Part shown: positions 26,326 through 35,270 of the stretch, one piece after another
Numbering within the stretch: the first letter of the stretch is position 1
Layout of the letters: each line of letters opens with the position of its first letter
Assembly: GCF_018449775.1 (NCBI RefSeq)
Contig: NZ_JAAVVB010000007.1
Span: 186,001 to 250,000 of the forward strand
DNA: 64,000 bases
From: Mucilaginibacter sp. dw_454
Lineage (GTDB): Bacteria; Bacteroidota; Bacteroidia; Sphingobacteriales; Sphingobacteriaceae
Reading direction: 5' to 3'
Notes under the pieces: generated by a model
Told to the model about the DNA's origin: nothing
Database searches by the model: none
Seen by the model: the letters and a program-made list of their open reading frames with translations, nothing else
Program-made: the position numbers and the translations under genes

Positions 26326-28257
26326 CTACCACCATGCCTGCTTGCCGTTCTGGTATGTAAAGATTCTCGTGTCCCGAAGATCTGTGGAGAGCAGGTACAA
26401 TGCGTTTGATGGTACGTTCCTGAAATGCAGTTCGTCGGTCCTTGCCACCTGGGTTCCAATAGGCTTCCACTTTCCGTCTATCCAGTAGTTTAATGTGTAT
26501 GCTTTACCGGGAACAATCCCGTGTTCTCTAGGATTGTCGATCTTGGGCAGCAACGTAATGCTGTCTAGTTTTACTGGCTTCCCTAAATCCAAGGCTATCC
26601 ACGAGGACGTCAAACCGGATTCATAGCTTGTAAAAGCATTGCCGTCTACGGCTTTGCCCAACCCTTCTTCTTCAGCGAAAGTTGCCCCGAACGGCTCTCC
26701 TGAAAGCCGTTTTCCCAATGAATACACGTTGAATTCGGCAACGCTGCATTTGTTTTTCGCAGAAGAAATGAATCTGATATACCTGAAGGTTTTATTGCTG
26801 GTAGGAATGATTTTGTTCAAGCCTGGCAGGGCCCTGACTTTAAACTCGTAAAGATCGGTCCGGTCTGAAAAGTCCCTCTTATTCGCGCCCTGAAGCCTTC
26901 CCTCGGTCATATTATCGGTCATATAGCTTTCGGCAACGACAGGGTAGATTCTTTGACAATAAAAATCGCGGATACGGTGTCGCGTGTCGGCAATTAAATC
27001 GTGAATGCTTCCATCCTTGTTGAGGATGAAAGGCGGATTGGCAGGGACAACCCCGTTCCTGCTAAAATACGATGGCATAAAAACTATGCCGCCTTCAACC
27101 TTATCAAAAACGGCGCTTTGACCGACCAGTTTGCTCCATGCGATCGGTTGCCACTTTTCGTCGTCAAAAACGGACAGATAGGCGAGGCGTGTTTTAGCGT
27201 TGTTATTAATTCTATTGAGAACCAGCTTCACCGTGTGCACTTTCGCGTATTCGTCTGTCACGTCCATGGTATACGGGTCGTCCATGAGCTCGGGCAAAGT
27301 TTCGCTTTCGTTGGCCACGCCGGCCAGGCTTAAGGGATTGGCGATGAAGGTATGCCTATAGACCTTGCCTCTGACTGTTCCTGGCCGATGCGGGGTGCCG
27401 GGATCGTCTTCTGCGGCAAGAAATGGTATCGCCTTGCCCTTTTCGTTGATTACCACGTCCCAGCTGTGCCCCTGGCGCCGATAGGGCCAGTGAGGCAAAA
27501 AGTCAAAGGTGACGGGAATGCCTAAGGATCGCATGGTATAAATACCTAAATCAACCATTTCCCTGCAAGACCCTGTCCTGTATTTAATCAGGGTATCTGC
27601 ATTGTAGTGTGGCAAAAATGTCGCGCGGTTGCTTAAAACCCATCCTTCTTTAATTAGCTCGTCATTTACCAGGGCGCAAGCAGCAACAACATCGAGTTTT
27701 TGCTTTTTTGAATCGAGGATAAAGCTGAACTTTTTGTAAATATCCATGCGGTTATAGCACGGCGCCTCGTCGTCTATCCTGAATGGCAGAACGTAGTTGC
27801 AAAACTGTTCGAAGTCGTAAGATTTCGCCCAAGGGCGTTCACCCCATTCCTTGAAAGCGGCATCGATGTTAGATATAAGTTGTTCCGCTTTCAGCTCCTT
27901 AAGGTCGTACTGAAAGGAAAGGTCGCCCTTGTCGTATGGCCCATAAAGCTTGGAGAAGGAATTCATAATGTATTCGCCGTGATCAAGATCCCTCATGACA
28001 AACGCGGGATAGTCCATGTATTTTTTAAGGAGCTCGCCGGTATAGTAGCCCCTTCCGCGATAGTTGTCCACGAGAAACAGCGCCGCTCGGAGCTTCAGGC
28101 TATCGCTGGCGGAGCCCGAATAGTGGCTGATAAGCTCGGCGATCTGAGAGCGATTAGCGCCTGATTCCTCTACGGACCTCTGAATATTTGCCGGAAGCCT
28201 TGGTTGCCGGCAAGAAATAACAAGCACGCTCGACAATAAAAAGAGGATAATTCGCAT
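26326..28257 (-). CDS. Lipoprotein with transglutaminase-like and discoidin domains
   Basis: A 643-residue lipoprotein (signal MRIILFLLSSVLVISC, lipobox VISC). The central region is transglutaminase-like with Cys and His of the triad in TGSCREMVDLGIYTMRSLGIP and YRRQGHSWDVVINEKGK. A beta-rich region follows (about 340-480), and the C-terminal 150 residues are an F5/8 type C (discoidin) domain: AEFNVYSLGKRLSG...AVDGNAFTSYESGLTSSWIALDLGKPVKLDSI. Proteins of this type occur in Bacteroidota polysaccharide loci and probably bind or process surface glycans or peptides. It sits inside the glycan cargo block, divergent by 60 bp from the sugar-binding lipoprotein. Confidence 0.83.
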   Translation of the reverse strand: MRIILFLLSSVLVISCRQPRLPANIQRSVEESGANRSQIAELISHYSGSASDSLKLRAALFLVDNYRGRGYYTGELLKKYMDYPAFVMRDLDHGEYIMNSFSKLYGPYDKGDLSFQYDLKELKAEQLISNIDAAFKEWGERPWAKSYDFEQFCNYVLPFRIDDEAPCYNRMDIYKKFSFILDSKKQKLDVVAACALVNDELIKEGWVLSNRATFLPHYNADTLIKYRTGSCREMVDLGIYTMRSLGIPVTFDFLPHWPYRRQGHSWDVVINEKGKAIPFLAAEDDPGTPHRPGTVRGKVYRHTFIANPLSLAGVANESETLPELMDDPYTMDVTDEYAKVHTVKLVLNRINNNAKTRLAYLSVFDDEKWQPIAWSKLVGQSAVFDKVEGGIVFMPSYFSRNGVVPANPPFILNKDGSIHDLIADTRHRIRDFYCQRIYPVVAESYMTDNMTEGRLQGANKRDFSDRTDLYEFKVRALPGLNKIIPTSNKTFRYIRFISSAKNKCSVAEFNVYSLGKRLSGEPFGATFAEEEGLGKAVDGNAFTSYESGLTSSWIALDLGKPVKLDSITLLPKIDNPREHGIVPGKAYTLNYWIDGKWKPIGTQVARTDELHFRNVPSNALYLLSTDLRDTRIFTYQNGKQAWW

Positions 28258-28317
28258 TTTAGGTGTGATAAGTTTTTTATATTTAAAACTAATTAAAAAT
28301 ACCTAAGCCTGAACCAA

Positions 28318-29685
28318 ATGAAATCTTTTTTTACTTTTTTGGCATTTATTTCTTGTGCGCTAGGATGCACGCAGGCAAAAAAAGAATGCAGCACGATTTT
28401 TCTCGGCGAGCGGTGGAGATTTAAAATTGGCGACTCCAAGAGCTATTCAAGCCCCGGGCTCGACGATTCCGGCTGGTCGTTGATAAAAAACGATGAAACA
28501 TTTGAACAGCTGGGGGTAAGCAATGATGCCGGTGACGGGATTGCGTGGTACCGGTATAAGGTGGTTATTCCTTCGGCAATGAGGAAACACGGGGGAGCGA
28601 AAAAGCTAGAGTTTTATTTGGGGCTCATAGGTGACCGGGACCAGTTTTTCCTCAACGGCAATCTTATCGGCGGAAACAACGTCGCAGGAGACACGTCGTT
28701 CGTTTCCGCGGCTTCCATGCCCGATCTGACGCGCAAATATGAAATTCCTATAGGAAGCAGGCTGATAAATTGGGATGGGGAGAATCTGATAGCCGTTAGG
28801 GTTCTTAGCAAGCAAAAGGCTGGTGGCGGCATGACTTCCGACGTGTTTATAAAGACGTCGACATTCGAATTAGTCCGGGGCTTCAAGTTGGCGGCAAGAT
28901 GGAAGTTCAAAGCAGGGGACTCCTCCGGTTATAAAAACATCGATCTCAATGACAAAGAGTGGCGCTCAATTTCCAGCGGCGAAGTTTGGGAGAGGCAGGG
29001 ACATAACGGGCTTGACGGCTTCGCCTGGTATAGGCAGGCCGTAGATTTGACAGGTTTAAGCTTACAAATTCGACAGTCCAACAATTCGACAGTTAGGTTT
29101 TTGATCGGCAAAGTGGACGACACCGACCAGGTTTTCCTAAATGGTGAGCTGATAGGAGAGAACGGGTCAACAGCGAAACCCGGTTATGCCGGCAATATTC
29201 GCTTTAAGGACAGGTCGACCTTAGCGGGTCTGGACAGAATGTATGACTTAAGCTCAAACGACCGGCGGATAAAATGGAGCGGGAAAAACGTGTTGGCCGT
29301 TCGAGTTTTTGACAGCGGGGGTGACGGCGGCTTAACAGGAAGGCCCCAGGTTGCGGTGCTTGGTTATGACAACAACACCAGGGTTGACCTGTCCAGGCTC
29401 TATAAGATAAATGGCAATAACGTGTTGGACACGGTTGCTGTTTTGTATAACAACAACGCTGCTAAGTTTAGGGGCAGAGTGAAATATGATGTTCAAAGTA
29501 CCGGTTTTGCGAGGAAAATCGAACGCGATTTTGACGTGGAAATCGGTCCCAGGGATTCTCTGGCTATTCCTATATCGATACCGTATACCAGGGAAAAGAC
29601 AACCTTAAAGTTTTTTTTGGACGACGAATCGTCGTCAACTATCTTTTATAATGAAGTGAGGCTGCCTTTCGTACTTTTCAAATGA
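28318..29685 (+). CDS. Lipoprotein with two galactose-binding-like repeats
   Basis: A 455-residue lipoprotein (MKSFFTFLAFISCALGC, lipobox ALGC). Two homologous jelly-roll units: WRFKIGDSKSYSSPGLDDSGW...IAWYRYKVVIP...RDQFFLNGNLIG (about 33-185) and WKFKAGDSSGYKNIDLNDKEW...FAWYRQAVDL...TDQVFLNGELIG (about 195-350). This is the sugar-binding domain seen at the N-terminus of GH2 enzymes and in sialate O-acetylesterases. No catalytic domain follows, only about 100 residues of beta strands. Its stop overlaps the start of the next gene (PIG-V-like transferase), so the two are translationally coupled. Confidence 0.85.
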   Translation: MKSFFTFLAFISCALGCTQAKKECSTIFLGERWRFKIGDSKSYSSPGLDDSGWSLIKNDETFEQLGVSNDAGDGIAWYRYKVVIPSAMRKHGGAKKLEFYLGLIGDRDQFFLNGNLIGGNNVAGDTSFVSAASMPDLTRKYEIPIGSRLINWDGENLIAVRVLSKQKAGGGMTSDVFIKTSTFELVRGFKLAARWKFKAGDSSGYKNIDLNDKEWRSISSGEVWERQGHNGLDGFAWYRQAVDLTGLSLQIRQSNNSTVRFLIGKVDDTDQVFLNGELIGENGSTAKPGYAGNIRFKDRSTLAGLDRMYDLSSNDRRIKWSGKNVLAVRVFDSGGDGGLTGRPQVAVLGYDNNTRVDLSRLYKINGNNVLDTVAVLYNNNAAKFRGRVKYDVQSTGFARKIERDFDVEIGPRDSLAIPISIPYTREKTTLKFFLDDESSSTIFYNEVRLPFVLFK

Positions 29686-30980
29686 TGACCATGTTCAATT
29701 ATATAAGAGCAAAACTTTTGCAGCTGGACAAAACCATACTACTAGCAATTTTCCACCTTTCTCTCCTTGCATGCTTATACGCACTGCTGTCTATTTATTG
29801 TAGGAAAAGCTACGCGATGCCGAGCCAATCCAACTTGCTCCATTATGACGCGTACTGGTATTTCTCTATCAAGGAGTTCGGGTATTATTACCAGCCCAAC
29901 GCGGGTAACAATGCCGCCTTTTTTCCCTTATTTCCCTTGGTTTGGAGCTATTTTGACTTCAGCAATCTAGGCATCAGTCTTTTTAATCTCGCGGTTTTTG
30001 GCTGTTCGTTTGTTGTCCTGCTGAAAGTCGAAAAGCTAAAGGCCGGATTCTTGCTGATGCTTCTATCGTTTCCCTCGTTTATCTTCTTCGCTCTGCCTTA
30101 CTCCGAATCGCTGTTTTTTCTTTTCTGCACCATACTTATCATCGGGTACAGAAAAAAATCGAACCTGCTAATCTGCATAGGCCTCTTCGGCGCTTCGTTG
30201 GTCCGGTCGGTTTGCATGATATTTTTGCCGGCTATAATCATATGCGAGTTACTAACCGCAACATTCGAACGAAATTCTATTATAAAAGCGGTCTGCAAGT
30301 TGTTGGCAAGTACCGCGGGCTTTCTGTTGGCATCCTGGTATTTGAAATGTGCCACTGGAAAGTGGTTTTATTTTATTGAGATCCAAAAATATTGGAATCG
30401 GCATTGGCTTGTCCCTACTTTTCCGTTGACCACAATCTCTCCAGCGCGGGTTCTTGGCGTAGACGCTGTTACGCTCCTTTTGGGCTGCATAGCGATTTAC
30501 ATCTGCATCAAAGCAGCCGTAATAAGGATTCGGCGGAAAGTTTCTGAATCTGCAACAGAGAATCGCGACCTAGATCCTTCGGTCTTAATGTCCGCATTGT
30601 ATATGTCGGGAATGTCTATCCTAGATGTCGTCTTCAGTTATAAAAGCAATGGGGGCACTAACATTTGGAGCCTGAATCGTCACGTGATGTGCACCCCGTT
30701 TGCCTTAATCTTCTTGGTCTATCTATTTAAGCACTTTAATCCACTACCGCTTGAACGCTTAGGCCTTGCCCTGCTCATTGTATTGGGGGTGTTTTTCACG
30801 GGCGCTTTCGAATATCCTAATCTAAGGGTTTTAGGTTTTCTTGTAATGTTTTTTTCGACCTTAATTGCTCTCAAACATCATAAAGCTGCTTTGGGGTTTT
30901 TCGTCATCTACTATTTGCTCGCGATATTTTTGCAAACCGCGTTTTACGCCGAGTTTTTAAACAAGTTGTGGTTGGGGTAA
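29682..30980 (+). CDS. GT-C glycosyltransferase, PIG-V-like
   Basis: A 432-residue polytopic membrane protein. LLHYDAYWYFSIKEFGYYYQ and AAFFPLFPLVW match the PIG-V (GPI mannosyltransferase 2, GT76) signature W-D-x-x-x-Y-x-x-I-x-x-x-GY and A-F-F-P-L-x-P. About ten helices follow. It would transfer a sugar from a polyprenyl phosphate to a surface acceptor. Start ATG at 29682 overlaps the previous stop by four bases; an ATG one codon later is equivalent. Together with the Alg9-like gene this makes two eukaryote-type GT-C transferases in one cargo block. Confidence 0.83.
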   Translation: MMTMFNYIRAKLLQLDKTILLAIFHLSLLACLYALLSIYCRKSYAMPSQSNLLHYDAYWYFSIKEFGYYYQPNAGNNAAFFPLFPLVWSYFDFSNLGISLFNLAVFGCSFVVLLKVEKLKAGFLLMLLSFPSFIFFALPYSESLFFLFCTILIIGYRKKSNLLICIGLFGASLVRSVCMIFLPAIIICELLTATFERNSIIKAVCKLLASTAGFLLASWYLKCATGKWFYFIEIQKYWNRHWLVPTFPLTTISPARVLGVDAVTLLLGCIAIYICIKAAVIRIRRKVSESATENRDLDPSVLMSALYMSGMSILDVVFSYKSNGGTNIWSLNRHVMCTPFALIFLVYLFKHFNPLPLERLGLALLIVLGVFFTGAFEYPNLRVLGFLVMFFSTLIALKHHKAALGFFVIYYLLAIFLQTAFYAEFLNKLWLG

Positions 30981-31360
30981 TGAAAGCGGCTTCTGAGAAG
31001 AGCGTCGAGATTACCAGTCGTAGCCGTGACGCAGGAGCTTCTACCTCTTTGCTCACGACAACAGGGTCTCCCTTCTGCTCACAAGGAAAATAGCACTTAT
31101 ACTTGGCGGCGGGGTGTTTAGCCAATTCACCGACAAGGCCGCGATGTTGCCGGCGTGTTTGAAAGAATAATCATAGACGTTACCTGGCGAAGGAAGCGCC
31201 TGGTCGAATAACCTCTTATCCCGCCGATGGTGCGTTTCTCGACACGAATGTCATCTCTTTTGCTTTAATATTTTTGCTCGTGTGCAAGATAGCGCGCCTG
31301 GGGCGAAGGTCGACATCTTGTCGGCGCGCTATCTGGGAGAAATCTCTCCTATTTTCCTAT
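30981..31360. other. Non-coding gap with a strong hairpin
   Basis: This 380-bp stretch separates convergent genes. No ORF has coding character; fragments look like decayed coding sequence. At 31287-31298 AGATAGCGCGCC pairs perfectly with GGCGCGCTATCT at 31323-31334 (24-nt loop). It lacks a T run, so it may be a terminator remnant or a protein site. Confidence 0.5.
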
Positions 31361-31819
31361 CTAGTGCGAAAACGTCGTGCGCGTATTGGTGAAGTTCGTG
31401 GTAACCTTGGTGCTCACATTGTAATCGTAGGTGTCAGCAGGGAGTGCGTGGGAGAGTTGCAGAGAATTTGCCGTAAGCGACGCGATGGTGACTGTTGAAC
31501 TGGTGCCCCCCGAGCTGACCATCACGAGCTGCGTCTTGTCCGTAGAGAGCTGCCACGCGCCAGCCGAGCCCGAGGTCGTTCCCGTCGTGTAGGTGCCGTT
31601 GTCGTAGAAGGTGATCGGCGCGAGGTATTCCGCGCCCGCCCACGACGGGGGAGTGATCCAGTTTCCCTGCGTCGTCTGCCATTCCATGGCTCCCGGCTTC
31701 CAGGCCGCGGTGGTAAGCAGGCTTGACTTTTCCTTTGCCTGTTCTGATTTCTTGCAAGACGCCAGGGACGATCCCCAGAGCAGCGCCGCAAGTAGCGCGT
31801 AGGTTCTGATTGCTTTCAT
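31361..31819 (-). CDS. Small lipocalin-like lipoprotein
   Basis: A 152-residue lipoprotein with signal MKAIRTYALLAALLWGSSLASC (lipobox LASC). The mature part is a predicted small beta barrel with the lipocalin-like pattern LTTAAWKPGAMEWQ...ITFYDNGTYTTGTTSGSAGAWQLSTDKTQLVMVSSGG. Such proteins are abundant in Bacteroidota and functions are mostly unknown. It is divergent from an XRE regulator; a 26-bp palindrome between them suggests the regulator controls it. Confidence 0.75.
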   Translation of the reverse strand: MKAIRTYALLAALLWGSSLASCKKSEQAKEKSSLLTTAAWKPGAMEWQTTQGNWITPPSWAGAEYLAPITFYDNGTYTTGTTSGSAGAWQLSTDKTQLVMVSSGGTSSTVTIASLTANSLQLSHALPADTYDYNVSTKVTTNFTNTRTTFSH

Positions 31820-31872
31820 GAGCTGGTTTGATTAGTTGATGTTTGGATTGTTTATCGGGGAACAATATAGGC

Positions 31873-31898
31873 AATAGTTATCATATATGATAACTATT
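31873..31898. promoter_or_regulatory. 26-bp perfect palindrome, likely XRE operator
   Basis: The half-site AATAGTTATCATA (31873-31885) is followed directly by its exact reverse complement (31886-31898). It lies 30 bp before the XRE regulator start and 53 bp before the lipoprotein start on the other strand, the position of an autoregulatory operator. Confidence 0.75.
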
Positions 31899-31928
31899 TG
31901 TCGCAAAATAAGTTGGACATTTCCCCTC

Positions 31929-32162
31929 ATGAAAGCGCGGGAAAAAGAAGACGGGGATTTCCTGGCGGCGCTGGGTTCCAGGATAGCGGCGATACGGAAG
32001 GAGAAGGGGGTCACCCAGGTGGAGCTGGCCTATCGCTGCGACATCGAGAAGTCGAACATGCGGAGGATCGAGGCGGGTAACACCAACGTCACGGTTCTGA
32101 TGCTGAAAAGAATCTGCACCGCGCTCGAGATTCCTATGAACGATCTGTTCGTTACTCAATAG
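31929..32162 (+). CDS. XRE-family transcriptional regulator
   Basis: A 77-residue Cro/C1-type HTH protein from ATG 31929 (MKAREKEDGDFLAALGSRIA); an ATA-preceded ATG at 31887 lies inside the palindrome and is unlikely to be the start. The HTH is RIAAIRKEKGVTQVELAYRCDIEKSNMRRIEAGNTNVTVLMLKRICTALEI, ending MNDLFVTQ. This matches short chromosomal XRE proteins that bind as dimers to palindromes. The nearby palindrome is the obvious target. It may control the divergent lipoprotein and itself. Confidence 0.85.
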   Translation: MKAREKEDGDFLAALGSRIAAIRKEKGVTQVELAYRCDIEKSNMRRIEAGNTNVTVLMLKRICTALEIPMNDLFVTQ

Positions 32163-32322
32163 CACAATAAGTAGAAGAGGCGTATATACATATTGTCCAA
32201 TGGAATAGAGAACCACGCGGTTTGCTCGCCTGTATGTTAATTGCCGTTGCTATCGGTGTCATTATCCCGCGTTGCCTTGCCATGCATGCGCTCTGGTATT
32301 TATGGATTCTGTCGAGAATGTC

Positions 32323-34995
32323 TCAGACGCCAGGAGCCTGTTTTCTTACAATTCTTTTTATGATCTCAGCCTTTATGGAGTCCTGGGTCGCGCTGTCGTA
32401 CTTTACCTTTATTCTGTACCCCTTCATAGTTTTATCTTCGGAATACCTATCCGCCGAGTCGGCGAATAATAAGGATATCCGTTCCGGCGCAATTAAAAGG
32501 ACCTTCTCCCTTTGCTCAGCTGAGAGAGATTGGTTGACCTTTTTTTCTATCTGAAGCAGCTTCTGTGGCTTGGGCGAACAGACGACAATCCTGGCATGGC
32601 CCGCGGCCAGGCACTTTCTAATGTTATGCAGCTCCCACTCTGCACCCGTGGATACGGACACCTCCACGGCTATCGTTTCGGTTCCTTTCTGCAACAGGAC
32701 ATCTATCTGCCCCAAGCCGTCCTCGGTAGGGACTTCCAAGTTGGCCTTGTAACCGTGCTGTTCCGCCATTGCCTTTATGAGGTTTTGCAGATATCGATGC
32801 TCCCGCATCTCGCTCCTATTGGGCCTTTCGGTCTCAGCGGACGAAGCATATTTGTCGGGGGCGCTTTCGCTGGGCAAATCGTGTCTCGCTATCGCTGGCG
32901 GAGATTGTGACGTTGGCTCCTGATCTGAAGCGCTATCAGCCGCGGGCGATACTTGAACGCTATAGCGATCGCGGGAGTGCTCGATGCACGCGGCTTTTTG
33001 TCCCGCGTCTTCGCTCGCCTGCACGATGCTCAGGTTAAAGTCCGCGTCCGCGGTGTTCACCCTCGCCACCGCCTCGCCAACCCCGAGGTTTTGCAGGTCG
33101 TCGGCATTAAACCCGCCGAAGCCCTCCTGCATCCGCCGGGCGTCGGTGTCCGAGAGACGAAAGCAGATGCGGGTACCCGCGTTTGACATCAGCGCGCTGG
33201 CGATATCGCTGTCGTTGCGCTGCACCTGCTGCATGTCCTGGTGCGCCAGCACCAGGCCCAGGCCGAACTTGCGCCCGCCGCTGAGGATATGGCCCATGCT
33301 CTCTGTAACGAAGTTGTGGAACTCGTCTATGTAGCAAAAGAAGGGGACGCGGTCCCGCGCGGATTGCTGCTGTCTTGCCATCGCGCACTGCTGCAATTTA
33401 GCGACGATGCATGCGCCGAGCAGGTAACTGTTTTCAGCGCCCATCAGTCCCTGCGAGAGCTTCACGAGGACGATCTTGCTGGAGTCCATCAGGGAGCCGA
33501 AGTCCAGGCCCCGATGCTGGCAGATCATGTTGCGGATCGCCCTGGGGCGCAGAAAGCTGTCAAGGCGGGTCAGGATCGAGCCGATGGACGCCGACTTTAT
33601 CAGGGGATATTCGGTCTGCCAGTAATATTTGATGTCCGCGTCGGTGCAGGTGGCGAGCTTTAGGCTGCGGTAGGCGGGCTCTACCAGGAAGCGGCGAAGC
33701 TCGCCCAGATGTCCCGGCGTAGAGTTGTACAGAAACGCCATAACGGCGTTGGCAAGTATCGAGTTTAGGTTGTCGCCCCAGGAAGTGTTGAACCTTCTGA
33801 AGAGCGACACGAGGTCGCTGGCGAGCAGTTCTCGCTCCGCGTCGCTGTGGGCGGAAAGGATGTTGAAGCCGACTGGGTATCCGGCGTCCGAAGGGTCGAT
33901 AAGGACGACGTCCTGCACGCGCCCGGCAGGGATGGAATCCAGAACGAGGTCGATGAGGTCCCCGTGGGGATCGAGGCAGCAGAGCCCCATGCCGTTCCGT
34001 ATGTCTTGGAGCATGAGAGAATGCAGCAGCGTGGACTTGCCCACGCCGCTGCCTCCCAGGATGTGCACGTGCTTCGTGCGCTGCATCACGCCTATGCCGA
34101 CCGCGGCAGAGCGCCCCTGGTGCTCGTTGATTCCCAGGACGTAGCTTTCGTCGCTTAGGTGCTCAGGCGCGCCTTTCGTGGCGCGCCCGTTTGCAAGCAG
34201 CCTTGAAAGGCTGGCGCTCGGCAGGTGCGCGAAGGCGGCAAGTTCCCTTACGTTCAGGATCATTCCCAGCCGGCGGGTTTGCCGGCCTGCGATGTCCCTT
34301 AGGCGCAGTTCGAGGCTGTAGTCGTGGTTGGGCAGCGCCAGCAGGGAGTTCGCTGGCGAGATTGATGCCAGCACGATGCAGCGCACGCCGTGCTCCGCCA
34401 GGTGTTGCGCCGCCTGGCCCGTCTCCGCTATGGTAAGCACCCGCAGACTTGCGCCGACGAGAGGCAGCGCGGTCTTTTCCTGCGCGAGCCTGGGCATTTC
34501 CGGCGCGTTATAGAAGAACGACCCGTCGCCCCGGTTGTCGGTCACGGAATTGTTGATGCTTTCCGCCCAGGCGTGACGCAGGCCGCAGAAAAGCGCCTGC
34601 ACGACGACGGCCTCCCGCTCCCGCAGTTGCGAGATGACTCCGAACAGGGGAGTATAGGGGTCTTGTCCCTTGCCTTCGAATCCGGCCATCGGGCGCGTGA
34701 ACTCCTCGCTAAGCCCGAAGTCCGAGGCGCAAAATCCGCCTCCTCCCTTCATGAGCGCGGCGAGCATGTCGTCCCGAACTTCCGAAACAGCGCATTCTGG
34801 CAGATAGGCTTCCAACTGCGCCCTGAGCCAGTACGCGCCGCCCGAATTGCAGGCGAACTGCAGCGTCACTAGAGCGCTCGTAGCGATAAGCTCGAAGCTG
34901 ATCGTCTGCCTGCCCGACGCCAGCATAGCAAGCAGACGCTCAATGGAGGCAGCGTTTGCCGAATACGTTTTCGGGATGGAAACCGCAAAAATCAC
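32323..34995 (-). CDS. TraG/HerA-like DNA-translocation ATPase with C-terminal nuclease-like domain
   Basis: An 890-residue protein if started at GTG 34995, which has a strong GGGGGA ahead and lies one base after the stop of the upstream gene; an ATG at 35085 would overlap that gene by 89 bp. Residues about 1-330 are a conserved N-terminal region (IFAVSIPKTYSANAASIERLL). The ATPase core (about 330-700) has Walker A GGSGVGKSTLLHSL, CCLDPHGDLIDLVL, Walker B VPFFCYIDEFHNF and VLAHQDMQQV, the DUF87/TraM-recognition type of TraD/TraG coupling proteins. The last 160 residues resemble a PD-(D/E)XK fold (GQIDVLLQ, IAVEVSVST), but the motif Lys is Ser. Likely pumps DNA at the inner membrane. Confidence 0.85.
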   Translation of the reverse strand: MIFAVSIPKTYSANAASIERLLAMLASGRQTISFELIATSALVTLQFACNSGGAYWLRAQLEAYLPECAVSEVRDDMLAALMKGGGGFCASDFGLSEEFTRPMAGFEGKGQDPYTPLFGVISQLREREAVVVQALFCGLRHAWAESINNSVTDNRGDGSFFYNAPEMPRLAQEKTALPLVGASLRVLTIAETGQAAQHLAEHGVRCIVLASISPANSLLALPNHDYSLELRLRDIAGRQTRRLGMILNVRELAAFAHLPSASLSRLLANGRATKGAPEHLSDESYVLGINEHQGRSAAVGIGVMQRTKHVHILGGSGVGKSTLLHSLMLQDIRNGMGLCCLDPHGDLIDLVLDSIPAGRVQDVVLIDPSDAGYPVGFNILSAHSDAERELLASDLVSLFRRFNTSWGDNLNSILANAVMAFLYNSTPGHLGELRRFLVEPAYRSLKLATCTDADIKYYWQTEYPLIKSASIGSILTRLDSFLRPRAIRNMICQHRGLDFGSLMDSSKIVLVKLSQGLMGAENSYLLGACIVAKLQQCAMARQQQSARDRVPFFCYIDEFHNFVTESMGHILSGGRKFGLGLVLAHQDMQQVQRNDSDIASALMSNAGTRICFRLSDTDARRMQEGFGGFNADDLQNLGVGEAVARVNTADADFNLSIVQASEDAGQKAACIEHSRDRYSVQVSPAADSASDQEPTSQSPPAIARHDLPSESAPDKYASSAETERPNRSEMREHRYLQNLIKAMAEQHGYKANLEVPTEDGLGQIDVLLQKGTETIAVEVSVSTGAEWELHNIRKCLAAGHARIVVCSPKPQKLLQIEKKVNQSLSAEQREKVLLIAPERISLLFADSADRYSEDKTMKGYRIKVKYDSATQDSIKAEIIKRIVRKQAPGV

Positions 34996-34996
34996 G

Positions 34997-35269
34997 TTAT
35001 CCCCCGTGATCGCTGCTTTCGTACGCCAAAGGTTGCGGCGGATCGGGGATGGTTGGCGAGCTATCGGTTGCGGCAGTCGTTGCACCGGGCATCAGCCTGT
35101 GCCACCAGCTTGGCCGTATCCCGTCATCGATTATCGGGCCCGGCACGAAGTGTCCGAAGAACGGCTCGAAGGCCGGTTCCAGGTCTACAGGCGACTCGAA
35201 GAGGTGCCAGCCCCTGCCACGCTGCTCCCACTGGTAGAACTGCTCGGTAAGTGCCTTGCGGTATTCCAT
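34997..35269 (-). CDS. Separate N-terminal module of the TraG-like ATPase
   Basis: A 90-residue product with FYQWEQRGRGWHLFESPVDLEPAFEPFFGHF followed by IIDDGIRPSWW. This Trp/Arg/Gly motif forms the N-terminus of large TraG/DUF87 ATPases in relatives (recollection). Here it is its own gene: it ends at TAA 34997-34999 one base before the GTG of the large ATPase, in another frame, and begins one base after the stop of the 156-residue upstream gene. The tail is Pro/Ser-rich. Either the gene was split by a frameshift or two subunits are made from coupled frames. Confidence 0.75.
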   Translation of the reverse strand: MEYRKALTEQFYQWEQRGRGWHLFESPVDLEPAFEPFFGHFVPGPIIDDGIRPSWWHRLMPGATTAATDSSPTIPDPPQPLAYESSDHGG

Positions 35270-35270
35270 G

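Noticed and set aside
31434..31874. A 146-codon minus-strand frame overlapping the lipocalin-like lipoprotein
   Set aside because: The overlapping 152-residue frame has a proper lipoprotein signal and beta-rich sequence; this one does not.
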